Shown here: positions 44,501-52,680 of the stretch, in pieces | Numbering within the stretch: the stretch's first letter is position 1 | Layout: every line of letters begins with the position of its first letter | Assembly (NCBI RefSeq): GCF_016924145.1 | Contig: NZ_JAFFZO010000020.1 | Span: 30,857 to 94,856, forward strand | DNA: 64,000 nt | Direction: 5' to 3' | DNA from: Amphritea pacifica | Lineage (GTDB): Bacteria > Pseudomonadota > Gammaproteobacteria > Pseudomonadales > Balneatricaceae | Program-made: the position numbers and the translations under genes | Notes under the pieces: model-generated | The model's database searches: none | Seen by the model: only the letters and a program-made list of their open reading frames with translations | What the model was told of the DNA's origin: nothing

Positions 44501-45664
44501 CTACAGCTTTGGAGGCTGGTATCCCTGCCACAGACGGATACTTCTGAACCATCTGTATTGCCGGAACAGCCTGTCCAGTTCTGCTTCCAACTGCTTCATA
44601 TCGATCTGCTGGTTAGTGGGGGTATCAAGCAGCATCAGCTCGATCTCAACGGCATCCCTGCGGTAATAGAGTGCCAGACGGCTGATCCCCAGTTGCGGGT
44701 GACCTGTTTGCTCAAGCAGTTCCCATAAGATTCCACTGATTTCGGTTCTGACGGGCAGGCTGGTTGAGTTATCAAACTCCTCTTCGTCATCGTAGGTATC
44801 AATATGGAAGATGATATGGCCGATATCTTCAAATTTTTTCATCAGCCTTAGCACCGCTTTGTCACCGATATAGTGTCCCTCTGAGGCACTCAGGTGAGGG
44901 GCAACCTGCAGATGCATCTCCAGCAGGCTCTGGCTGCCCATACTGCGGCTTTTGAAACTGTGGACGCTGAGTATGCCCTCAACCCCCATGATGACGTCGG
45001 TATAGGCTTGCGTTTGTTCTTCCGGCAGGGCGGTATCCACAAGTTCCAGAATGCTTTTCCAGGTCAGATCCCAGCCGACTTTCGCGATGATTAATGCCAC
45101 CCCGATGGCGGCTACAGAATCCAGCCAGGCGAGGCCTGCCATCGCTCCGGCAACACCGAAAAATACCACAATAGATGAGAACGCATCGGTACGGCTATGC
45201 CAGGCATTGGCGATAATCAGGTCGGATTTGATCCGCTTACCGACGGTGAGTGTGTAGCGAAATATCGCCTCCTTCGCCAATACAGAGATCGCGGCGATCA
45301 CCAGTGCGGGCCACTCTGGAAGCTGAACCACTTCGGCGCGGATCAGTGTCAACAGGCTCTCATACGCCATTGCACCGGCAACGGCGATCAGAATGCAGCC
45401 CAGAATAACGGTACCGATCGTTTCGAATCGTGCATGGCCCCAGGGATGCTCATCGTCGGGCTCCTGGTGGGAATACCTGATGATCCAGACCACCAGAAAA
45501 TCGGTTAGCAGGTCTGAAAGTGAATGGATACCGTCGGCGATCAGCGCACTGGAGTGTGACAGCATGCCGAAGATGATTTTAAGCACTCCGAGCACAGTAT
45601 CGATAACTGAACCAATAATGGTGATGCGCTGGGCCTGTGACTGATTACTGCGGGTTTCTGACAT
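44501..45664 (-). CDS. Cation diffusion facilitator (CDF) metal exporter
   Basis: The 387-residue protein has six membrane helices. Metal-site residues appear in SALIADGIHSLSDLLTDFLV (helix II) and ANAWHSRTDAFSSIVV (helix V), the HxxxD/DxxxD pattern of Zn/Fe/Mn CDF carriers. A cytoplasmic dimer domain (about 205-290) and an extra C-terminal domain of about 90 residues follow. The extra tail makes it longer than FieF (about 300). The metal cannot be told by eye. Confidence 0.88.
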   Translation of the reverse strand: MSETRSNQSQAQRITIIGSVIDTVLGVLKIIFGMLSHSSALIADGIHSLSDLLTDFLVVWIIRYSHQEPDDEHPWGHARFETIGTVILGCILIAVAGAMAYESLLTLIRAEVVQLPEWPALVIAAISVLAKEAIFRYTLTVGKRIKSDLIIANAWHSRTDAFSSIVVFFGVAGAMAGLAWLDSVAAIGVALIIAKVGWDLTWKSILELVDTALPEEQTQAYTDVIMGVEGILSVHSFKSRSMGSQSLLEMHLQVAPHLSASEGHYIGDKAVLRLMKKFEDIGHIIFHIDTYDDEEEFDNSTSLPVRTEISGILWELLEQTGHPQLGISRLALYYRRDAVEIELMLLDTPTNQQIDMKQLEAELDRLFRQYRWFRSIRLWQGYQPPKL

Positions 45665-46080
45665 GGTTCAAAAGAGTCCGGTTCTTTACAAGGTCGATAT
45701 GGTAAGGGGAACCGACCGAATAGGCCAGTTGCAAGGCACTTTTTATAATTATTTTTTTCAAAAAACAGGTTGACTTTTATCAGTCACAGTAACGACGCGG
45801 AATTGAAACACTTCTTGGATAAGTTGGATGAATTATTAATTTGATTCAGATCAAATGTTTATAAATCGTTGAAAAATAACAATAAAAACATCTGATCAAA
45901 AAATAGCCATATTATAGAGATCGGTGAAAAACCGGGTCATCCGGAGGGGTAATCTGAGGGTACCCACAATGTTATCCACAACTTATGTGGGTAGATTGAG
46001 ACAGCCCTTTAGTTCTCTGTTATCCGGCAGTTGTGTTAGGGGATTCGGCACCCTACTATAGCCCCTTCTGAAACTATCTG
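45665..46080. promoter_or_regulatory. Divergent region with an FNR box and a DnaA-box dyad
   Basis: The 416-bp gap holds no gene. TTGATTCAGATCAA at 45841-45854 is a perfect FNR/Anr box. TACCCACA (45961-45968) and TGTGGGTA (45986-45993) form an 8-bp dyad around TTATCCACA (45972-45980), a perfect consensus DnaA box. The FNR box is 227 bp before the BASS gene and 177 bp before the CDF gene, too far for classical activation of either from the usual distance, unless a leader is long. Confidence 0.55.
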
Positions 46081-46986
46081 ATGGAGTCTTCCTGCATGGA
46101 GGGTGGCAATGCACTTTCGCTATTATTACCTATCGCTCTGTTTATTATTATGCTGGGTATGGGGCTGACACTCAGACCGGGTGACTTTTTATCGCTGCGG
46201 CATCGGCCTGTGGCCATTGTCACCGGTATTGTGTTGCAGCTACTGTTTTTGCCTATGCTAGCCTGGCTGGTGGTGACCGTTCTGCATCTGCCTGCGATAC
46301 TGGCTGCGGGGTTGCTGATTGTCTCTTTTGCCCCCGGTGGGGCGACCTCGAATATGATCAGCTACCTCTGTCGTGCCGATACTGCACTGTCGATTTCGCT
46401 CACCGCGATCACCAGTCTTATTATACCTTTTACGCTGCCGTGGCTTACCTGGATCACGCTGGAGCATTTCCTGGGCAGTGGCGTGCTGGTGCAGCTGCCG
46501 CTGGTCAGCACCATTATGAAACTGGTGATGGTAACCCTGTTACCGGTTGCGATAGGCGTCTGTGTAAACAGTCGCTGGCCAGGGTTGTGTTATCAGCTTC
46601 AGCGACCGATAAAAGTGGTCGCACTGGTCTTTATGTGCACAGTGGTGCTGATGATAAGCTGGGCAAACCGTACCGCGCTACCACAGCTGATGCCGTTGCT
46701 AAGCCCCGCAATTCTGTTACTGGCCAGCAGTGCAATGGTGATTGCGGTGCTGATCGCCCGTTATCTGTTGCGGCTGAACACGGAAACGGCTTTGACGCTG
46801 GGCATTGAAACCGGGATTCAGAATGCCGGAACCGCACTGATGGTGACCGGCGCGATTCTGCAGCAGCCGGAGATGTCACTGGCGGTACTGCTGTATGGCA
46901 TCCTGATGCAGGTGCCAGCGGTTATGCTGGTGGTGTGGCGCAACAACCCGGCGAGGCTGCGGGCTGTGTTAGTCAATGCCAAGTAA
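46081..46986 (+). CDS. BASS-family (bile acid:sodium symporter-like) transporter
   Basis: The 301-residue membrane protein has about nine or ten helices with SFAPGGATSNMISYLCRADT in helix 4, which holds the crossover-type NM motif, and GIETGIQNAGTALMVTGA near 240-257. Both are hallmarks of BASS transporters. Bacterial members take up organic acids or sterol-like acids with sodium; the substrate here is unknown. It overlaps the convergent queE by 18 bp. Confidence 0.87.
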   Translation: MESSCMEGGNALSLLLPIALFIIMLGMGLTLRPGDFLSLRHRPVAIVTGIVLQLLFLPMLAWLVVTVLHLPAILAAGLLIVSFAPGGATSNMISYLCRADTALSISLTAITSLIIPFTLPWLTWITLEHFLGSGVLVQLPLVSTIMKLVMVTLLPVAIGVCVNSRWPGLCYQLQRPIKVVALVFMCTVVLMISWANRTALPQLMPLLSPAILLLASSAMVIAVLIARYLLRLNTETALTLGIETGIQNAGTALMVTGAILQQPEMSLAVLLYGILMQVPAVMLVVWRNNPARLRAVLVNAK

Positions 46987-47619
46987 TTTGTGGGTCTGAA
47001 GGCTGAGTTTCCACTGGGGGTTGGCGAGGCAGTAACGGATGCAGTCCTGGGTGTTGATGCGTTGCATCGGGCCGTCCATCGGTTGCAGATAGAAGTGTTT
47101 AAACGGCAGGTGGGTAAACTGTTCTGGCTGTGCGAGGGATTGCGGGTACACCAGTTTCAGCTCATCGCCACTCTGTTGAATAAGCGCCGCGTCTGCTTTT
47201 GGACTGACGCAGATCCAGTCGACCGCTTCGGGGACGGGCAGGGTCCCATTGGTTTCTACCGCAACCTCGAAACCCTGTTGATGTAACGCATCGATCAGCG
47301 GCTGGTCTAACTGCAGCAGGGGCTCACCGCCGGTACACACAACGTATGGACGCCCCTGAGTGGTTTCCTTACCCGGGGGCCAGAAACCTCTTATCGCTGT
47401 TGCCAGGGCCTCTGCTGATTGAAATTTACCGCCATTCTGACCATCAGTGCCAATAAAGTCGGTATCGCAGAAATCACATACCGCTTTACTCCGGTCCTGC
47501 TCACGGCCAGACCAGAGGTTGCAACCGGTGAAACGACAAAATACGGCTGGCCGTCCCGCCTGGGCGCCTTCACCCTGAAGGGTAAAGAACATCTCTTTGA
47601 CACTGTAAATCTTACTCAC
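46969..47619 (-). CDS. queE: 7-carboxy-7-deazaguanine synthase
   Basis: The 216-residue radical SAM enzyme makes CDG from carboxytetrahydropterin in queuosine synthesis. The cluster cysteines are Cys33, Cys48 and Cys51 (TGCNLW..., CDFCDTDF), the Cx14Cx2C spacing of QueE. VCTGGEPLLQLD and VAVETNGT are the SAM-binding motifs. The other queuosine genes are not in the window. Confidence 0.93.
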   Translation of the reverse strand: MSKIYSVKEMFFTLQGEGAQAGRPAVFCRFTGCNLWSGREQDRSKAVCDFCDTDFIGTDGQNGGKFQSAEALATAIRGFWPPGKETTQGRPYVVCTGGEPLLQLDQPLIDALHQQGFEVAVETNGTLPVPEAVDWICVSPKADAALIQQSGDELKLVYPQSLAQPEQFTHLPFKHFYLQPMDGPMQRINTQDCIRYCLANPQWKLSLQTHKLLGID

Positions 47620-47751
47620 TGAAGGGTCCTGATCTGCTATATGGAGGGGAGTTTAAGGGCTTCCCGGGTTTAAATTGTAACGCATCTGATTCAGCTGAGG
47701 ATAACGCCACTGCTTTCAGGGCCGCGGCGCTGGTTTTTCTCAGGCGGTTGT

Positions 47752-48666
47752 TCAGGGGCGCTGAGCTTCGCCGCCAAACGCATCTATCAGTGCCGGAACA
47801 AGGCGGGTCAGCTCCAGTGACATCTGTACAAATTCGGCATCAAACTGGGCAAACGCCTCATCAGGGCTGTCCTGATCGAGTTTCTCTTTCAACTGGTCGG
47901 ACAGTTTAATGCGCTTAATGCAGAGGTCATCCTGGAGTATAAAGTTGAGACTTTCCTGCCATTCCAGTGCCAGCTTAACAACCCGCTTGCCTGCCTCCAG
48001 GTGATGGCGAATCTCGTCGCTATCAAGATCCTGCCCCTTACAGCGAATGATACCGGTTTCTACAGCACTGTCCCGCAGTTCACACTCATCGAGGGGGGTA
48101 AGCCCGGTGTAACGCTCCTCAGGCTTCTCCAGCCAGTGAGACATGATGGCAGAGGGGGATTGGTTTACATCAGGCAGAACAACCGGCAGAGAGCCCAGCA
48201 GGCTGCGCAGATGGCTCAGCAGCTCTTCTGCCCGCTTATGGCTGCTGGCATCCACAATCAGCAGATTCTGTTGTGGTGCGATCAGCGCCCAGGTTGTCTG
48301 GAATTTACTGAACGCACGGGGTAACAGATCCAGCACAATTTCATCTTTAAGCTGGTCCTTTTCTTTCTTATAAACTTTCCGGGCCTGTTCATCTTCGATC
48401 ACTTTTACCCGGTTATCCAGTTGCTGACGGATAACCTGGGTGGGAATGATCTTGTCCTCTTTCTGTGCCGCGATCAGCATAAATCCGTTACCGGCATGTA
48501 CCAGCATGTCGGACAGACCACTACTGGGGCTGACCCAGCCAAAACGGCTGAGTTCCTGGCTACCGCAGGGGGTAAAGGCTTTTTCGCTGAGTTTCTCTTC
48601 AAGGGCTTCGGGGGTATAGCTGAACGGCTGTGTGAAACGGTAAACGATGGCATTTTTGAACCACAT
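47752..48666 (-). CDS. rdgC: Recombination-associated protein RdgC
   Basis: The 304-residue protein starts MWFKNAIVYRFTQPF and contains GWVSP and LVLDLLPRAF-like stretches (EIVLDLLPRAFSKF), then IDASSHKRAEELLSHLRSLLGS, all typical of RdgC. It binds double-stranded DNA as a ring and restrains RecA. It is a single gene in the minus direction. Confidence 0.93.
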   Translation of the reverse strand: MWFKNAIVYRFTQPFSYTPEALEEKLSEKAFTPCGSQELSRFGWVSPSSGLSDMLVHAGNGFMLIAAQKEDKIIPTQVIRQQLDNRVKVIEDEQARKVYKKEKDQLKDEIVLDLLPRAFSKFQTTWALIAPQQNLLIVDASSHKRAEELLSHLRSLLGSLPVVLPDVNQSPSAIMSHWLEKPEERYTGLTPLDECELRDSAVETGIIRCKGQDLDSDEIRHHLEAGKRVVKLALEWQESLNFILQDDLCIKRIKLSDQLKEKLDQDSPDEAFAQFDAEFVQMSLELTRLVPALIDAFGGEAQRP

Positions 48667-48804
48667 AAGATGAGCCCTTAATAACAGATAAAAAAAGAGA
48701 GGCTATTGTAAAGAGATAAACGACGTGCGAACAGGATTGATCTGAAGTTATTCGTTGTCAGCGCAGCCAGAGGGAACAGGTTGTGTGACCTGGTCTGTTG
48801 TCAG

Positions 48805-48832
48805 CCGGGGACTCTGGTTGCAGAGTCCCCGG
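48805..48832 (-). terminator. Hairpin after apt
   Basis: CCGGGGACTCT-GGTTGC-AGAGTCCCCGG is a perfect 11-bp stem 7 bp after the apt stop on the minus strand. No T-run follows, so termination may depend on other factors. Confidence 0.6.
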
Positions 48833-48839
48833 TGTGATA

Positions 48840-49382
48840 TCACAGGCCTTCGTAAGCCAGCAGGGTATAAACCGGGATGCCTGCTTGTTGAATCAGTTCT
48901 GAGCCTTTGAGGTCGGGCAGATCGATCAGTGCAGCAGCTTCATAAACCTCGGCACCAAGCTCTTTAATAATCGTGCTGGCCGCCAGAATAGTGCCGCCGG
49001 TTGCGATCAGATCATCAAAGATCAGCACTTTATCGCCTTTGCTGACAGCATCAACCTGCATCTCCACTGCGGCAGTACCGTATTCAAGGGCGTATTCGCG
49101 ATGAATAGTCTTGCCGGGAAGTTTGCCTTTCTTACGTACCAGTACCAGCGGAATATTCAGTTGGTAAGCCATAATGGAGCCGAACAGGAAGCCGCGGGCA
49201 TCAATACTGGCGATATGCGTCACTTCGGTGTCGATGTAGCGCTGGATGAATGAATCCGCAATCATCCGTAACGCTTTCGGGTCTTTAAACAGCGGGGTGA
49301 TATCTCTGAACATTACTCCGGGTTCTGGCCAGTCCGGAATGGTGCGCATAACGGACTTGATATAACATTCATCGAAACTCAT
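48840..49382 (-). CDS. apt: Adenine phosphoribosyltransferase
   Basis: The 180-residue enzyme converts adenine and PRPP to AMP. The PRPP motif VLIFDDLIATGGT lies at 119-131. PGVMFRDITPLFKDP near 21-35 and DARGFLFGS at 61-69 are also diagnostic. It follows fnr on the same strand, separated by a terminator, the arrangement also seen in Pseudomonas. Confidence 0.95.
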   Translation of the reverse strand: MSFDECYIKSVMRTIPDWPEPGVMFRDITPLFKDPKALRMIADSFIQRYIDTEVTHIASIDARGFLFGSIMAYQLNIPLVLVRKKGKLPGKTIHREYALEYGTAAVEMQVDAVSKGDKVLIFDDLIATGGTILAASTIIKELGAEVYEAAALIDLPDLKGSELIQQAGIPVYTLLAYEGL

Positions 49383-49410
49383 CAGGGGTTCCTTAAAACA
49401 CTGGGACTAT

Positions 49411-49444
49411 AAAAATAATACCCGCGCAGTGGGCGGGTATTTTT
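49411..49444. terminator. Terminator between fnr and apt
   Basis: ATACCCGC-GCAGTGG-GCGGGTAT is a perfect 8-bp stem with an A-rich left and T-rich right flank. It follows the fnr stop by about 20 bp on the minus strand. Confidence 0.8.
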
Positions 49445-49460
49445 CAACTCAAACATAAGA

Positions 49461-50240
49461 TCAGGAGTGCGGGCAGGACTTGTCGTCGCAATATTCGGCA
49501 TCCTCAGATTCGCCGGACAGGTTGTAGATCTCTTCCAGGTTGCTCAGCTCGATCTCTTTACCATCAACCCGCACCAACTCCATTTTCTGGAAACGGGTAA
49601 AGATACGGCTGACCGTCTCGACCGCCAGACCAAGGTAGTTACCGATCTCATTACGTGACATCGACAGACGGAAATGTGTAGCTGAGTAACCGCGCGCTTT
49701 AAAGCGGGTGGATAGCTTGACCAGGAACGTCGCGACCCGCTGCTCAGCATTCTTCTTACTCAGGAGCAGCATCATCTGTTGATCATCACGGATCTCTTTA
49801 CTCAGTGTCCGCAATATCTGACGGCGCAGTTCTGGCATCTGTCCTGAAAGTTCATCGAGCCGTTCGAACGGAATTTCACAAACGGTCGTGGTTTCCAGCA
49901 TTTTTGCAGAAACAGGATACTGTTCGCTATCAAAGCCACTCATGCCCACCATTTCACCGGGGAAGTAGAAGCCGGTAATCTGCTCCTCTCCCTCATTGGT
50001 AAGGGTGTATGTTTTTATCGTACCGGCACGAATCGCGTAGACAGAGGAGAAGGGCTCGCCCTGATGGAACAGATGCTCACCTTTTTTCAGCGGCCTGCTC
50101 TTATCGATAATATCGTCCAGCCGGTCCATCTCTGTCATATTCAGGGACACGGGTAAACATAATGAACTCAGGCTGCACGTGCTGCAATGAACCTGCCTCA
50201 AGCTATGTAATTTCCCTTCAGATGCCTTATGGTTACCCAT
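49461..50240 (-). CDS. fnr: FNR/Anr oxygen-sensing transcription regulator
   Basis: The 259-residue protein has the [4Fe-4S]-binding cysteines Cys19, Cys22, Cys28 ([11 protein letters not shown]) and Cys121 (TTVCEIP). A cAMP-receptor-like fold follows, then a helix-turn-helix with ETVSR in [12 protein letters not shown], the ExxSR contact set for TTGAT-N4-ATCAA sites. Four such sites lie in this window. It therefore probably activates hemN and the cco cluster under low oxygen. It lies between hemN and apt. Confidence 0.94.
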   Translation of the reverse strand: MGNHKASEGKLHSLRQVHCSTCSLSSLCLPVSLNMTEMDRLDDIIDKSRPLKKGEHLFHQGEPFSSVYAIRAGTIKTYTLTNEGEEQITGFYFPGEMVGMSGFDSEQYPVSAKMLETTTVCEIPFERLDELSGQMPELRRQILRTLSKEIRDDQQMMLLLSKKNAEQRVATFLVKLSTRFKARGYSATHFRLSMSRNEIGNYLGLAVETVSRIFTRFQKMELVRVDGKEIELSNLEEIYNLSGESEDAEYCDDKSCPHS

Positions 50241-50321
50241 AACTATGTCCTGTTTTCGTTATGTTGTTTGACTCTGCTTGTCAGTGATTATCTACTAAAT
50301 CGTTAACAGGGTGAAGTATTT

Positions 50322-50341
50322 CCCGTATCAAATGATACGGG
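50322..50341. promoter_or_regulatory. Palindrome spanning the hemN stop codon
   Basis: CCCGTATCA-AA-TGATACGGG is a 9-bp perfect dyad that contains the hemN TGA. It lacks a T-run on the minus strand. It may protect or end the hemN message. Confidence 0.45.
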
Positions 50342-51731
50342 AATACCCTTTAGTCGGTGCCTGCTTGGGAATATAGGCGTCAAATGCCATGCAGATACGA
50401 CGGATCAGCAGGCGTCCGGCAGGGGTGACTTCGATACTGTTTTCAGTAAGTTGAATCAGACCGTCGCCAGTAAACCGCTCCAGTTCCTGTAACTCTTCGG
50501 CAAAATATTCAGAGAAACGGATATCAAACTGTTGCTCAATATCCGCCATATGCAGCTGGAAATGACAGATCAACTGGGTGATAACCGCCCGACGGATGCG
50601 ATCATCTCGGGTCAGGGTTACGCCGCGTTTGATGGCGTAGTGGTGATCTTCAACGGCTGCGGTGTAGGCTCCCATATCATGTTCATTCTGATAGTAAACA
50701 TCACCAATCTGACTGATGGAAGAGACACCCATCGCCACCAGATCGCAATCACTGTGGGTTGTGTATCCCTGGAAATTACGGTGAAGCTTTCCGTTTTGTT
50801 GCGCCAGAGCCAGCTCATCGTCAGGTTTGGCAAAGTGATCCATACCGATATAAACATAGCCGGCACCACAGAGCTTGCTGATGGTGGTTTCCAGGATTGC
50901 CAGTTTGGTTTCCGGGCTGGGCAGGTCTTCAGCTCTGATATGACTCTGGGAACGGAAGCGATCCGGCATATGGGCATAGTTGAAGACAGAGAGCCGGTCA
51001 GGGCTCAACTCGATAATAGTGTCCAGCGTTTTGACAAAGCTTTCCAGTGTCTGGTGTGGCAGGCCGTAGATCAGATCAATATTGATCGAACGGAAGCCCA
51101 GACGACGGGCCTCATGCAGCACATCGGTGATCTCTTCAACGGGCTGGACCCGGTTAACCGCCTGCTGAACCTTCAGCTCAATATCCTGAACCCCGAAACT
51201 GACCCGGTTAAAGCCGATCTCGCGCAGTACTTTAAGCATTTCATGATCAACTTCGCGGGGATCGATCTCGATAGAGTAGTCTCCGGAATCGTCATCCAGC
51301 AATTTGAAGTTCTGCCGCAGTTGCTGCATCACTTCAATCATCTGCTCGTTGCTGATAAAGGTCGGCGTGCCCCCCCCGAAGTGAAGCTGTTCAACGGTAC
51401 GCTCGTTGGCATACCACTCGGACAGTTGCGCCATCTCTTTATACAGGGTGTCGAGGTAGGGCTGAGCCTTTTTGCGGTTACGGGTGATTACCTTGTTACA
51501 GGCGCAGTAATAGCAGACATGGGCGCAGAAGGGGATATGGACATACAGCGATAGCGGTGCACTGTTATCCGCAGTCTGCTGGCCTGTGTGTACCAGATCG
51601 GTCGCTGAAAGCTCTGGATCAAACTGGATTGCAGTCGGGTAAGAGGTATACCGGGGGCCGGACAGATCATAGCGGCGGATCAGATCGAGATCCCATTTAA
51701 TCAGATTATTCTGCGTCACAACATTTCTCAC
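50328..51731 (-). CDS. hemN: Oxygen-independent coproporphyrinogen III oxidase
   Basis: The 467-residue radical SAM enzyme decarboxylates coproporphyrinogen III without oxygen. The cluster motif is Cx3Cx2CxC at Cys69, Cys73, Cys76 and Cys78 (FCAHVCYYCACN). LHFGGGTPTF, NRVSFGVQD and INIDLIYGLPHQT are also conserved. A perfect FNR box lies 46 bp before the start codon. Heme supply without oxygen fits with the neighbouring cbb3 oxidase genes. Confidence 0.95.
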   Translation of the reverse strand: MRNVVTQNNLIKWDLDLIRRYDLSGPRYTSYPTAIQFDPELSATDLVHTGQQTADNSAPLSLYVHIPFCAHVCYYCACNKVITRNRKKAQPYLDTLYKEMAQLSEWYANERTVEQLHFGGGTPTFISNEQMIEVMQQLRQNFKLLDDDSGDYSIEIDPREVDHEMLKVLREIGFNRVSFGVQDIELKVQQAVNRVQPVEEITDVLHEARRLGFRSINIDLIYGLPHQTLESFVKTLDTIIELSPDRLSVFNYAHMPDRFRSQSHIRAEDLPSPETKLAILETTISKLCGAGYVYIGMDHFAKPDDELALAQQNGKLHRNFQGYTTHSDCDLVAMGVSSISQIGDVYYQNEHDMGAYTAAVEDHHYAIKRGVTLTRDDRIRRAVITQLICHFQLHMADIEQQFDIRFSEYFAEELQELERFTGDGLIQLTENSIEVTPAGRLLIRRICMAFDAYIPKQAPTKGYSRII

Positions 51732-51776
51732 TTTAACTGCAAAGGTCCGATTATAGTGATTTTAACCGAACCGGTA

Positions 51777-51790
51777 TTGATGTTTATCAA
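51777..51790 (-). promoter_or_regulatory. FNR/Anr box upstream of hemN
   Basis: TTGATGTTTATCAA is a perfect match to TTGAT-N4-ATCAA. Its centre is 52 bp from the hemN start codon, giving a start of transcription near 51742 if at the usual -41.5. It overlaps the stop of the upstream TauE-like gene by 4 bp. Confidence 0.85.
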
Positions 51791-52461
51791 GCCAGACCTG
51801 ATACCAGTCCCCGCCAGGGGATAGTGTACAGGCCGAAGGCTATAATCAGTAGCCCGGCGATTGTCTGAGCTTTGCGGTTTCTCAATAACGTCTGCACCTG
51901 ATTTGCCAGCAGCCCGGTGGCCAGCATCGCCGGTACCGTGCCCAGACCAAAACAGGCCATCAACAGGGCCGAGGTTTTCCAGTCGCTGGCGGTGGCACTC
52001 CAGATCAGTGTGCTGTAAACCAGGCCGCAGGGTAGCCAGCCCCAGAGGGCTCCCAGCGCCAGCGACTGCAATGGATTGCTGACTGGTAATAACTTACGGC
52101 TCAGGGGCTGGATATGCCGCCACAGCAGGTTTCCCTGTTTTTCTAAATAGGCCAGAGCCTTCCAGATCTGCGCGACGTAGAGTCCCATAAATATCAGGAT
52201 GCTTCCCGCCAGTGTGCGCAAAATAAGTGATACTTCAGGCGAGCGGATTAACCAGCCAATGCTGCCAAGCAGAGCACCAGCCAGCGAGTAGCTGGCGATA
52301 CGGCCAGCGTTGAAACCAAGCAGTAACAGCAGTGGCTGTTGGTTTTTCCGGTCGATACCCATTGCGACCGCGCTGGATATGCCGCCACACATACCCAGAC
52401 AGTGGGCACTGCCCAGCAGCCCCAGAAGAAGTGCTGTGAAAGCGGAGAGCGATTCGGTCAT
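51787..52461 (-). CDS. Sulfite exporter TauE/SafE-like membrane protein (COG2836 type)
   Basis: The 224-residue protein has about six helices and the motif GSAHCLGMCGGISSAVAMG near the start, plus a central LGALWGWLPCGLVYS. The HCxGMCGG pattern is shared by proteins always found by ccoS/ccoI and thought to help in metal or thiol handling for cbb3 oxidase. Its start overlaps ccoS by 4 bp, so the two are translationally linked. Confidence 0.83.
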   Translation of the reverse strand: MTESLSAFTALLLGLLGSAHCLGMCGGISSAVAMGIDRKNQQPLLLLLGFNAGRIASYSLAGALLGSIGWLIRSPEVSLILRTLAGSILIFMGLYVAQIWKALAYLEKQGNLLWRHIQPLSRKLLPVSNPLQSLALGALWGWLPCGLVYSTLIWSATASDWKTSALLMACFGLGTVPAMLATGLLANQVQTLLRNRKAQTIAGLLIIAFGLYTIPWRGLVSGLA

Positions 52462-52652
52462 TCAGGTTTTTCTGCTGGTTTAGGCGGCTTGGCGTCGTCG
52501 GGAATCAGATGCTCATCGTCGTCATACAGAATGCTGTGGGCGGGTGATTCAAGGTCATCTAACTGACCATTGTTGACCGACCAGAAAAAGCCCCAGATCG
52601 CAATTCCCGCAAGGATGATAGCGATAGGGATAAGCAGGTAGATAATTGACAT
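52458..52652 (-). CDS. ccoS: cbb3 oxidase maturation protein CcoS
   Basis: The 64-residue protein has one membrane helix (MSIIYLLIPIAIILAGIAIW) followed by GFFWSVNNGQLDDLESPAHS, the diagnostic CcoS stretch. CcoS is needed to insert cofactors into the cbb3 oxidase. It lies between ccoI and the TauE-like gene, overlapping the latter by 4 bp. Confidence 0.92.
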   Translation of the reverse strand: MSIIYLLIPIAIILAGIAIWGFFWSVNNGQLDDLESPAHSILYDDDEHLIPDDAKPPKPAEKPE

Positions 52653-52680
52653 AGCAATACTTCACTCAGGTTTAATATGA

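Noticed and set aside
50241-50327. FNR auto-regulation site upstream of fnr
   Set aside because: No TTGAT-N4-ATCAA-like dyad was found in this gap; the nearby TGATACGGG palindrome has the wrong arms and spacing.
50532-51554. 340-codon plus-strand frame
   Set aside because: Antisense shadow of hemN, which has all its catalytic motifs.
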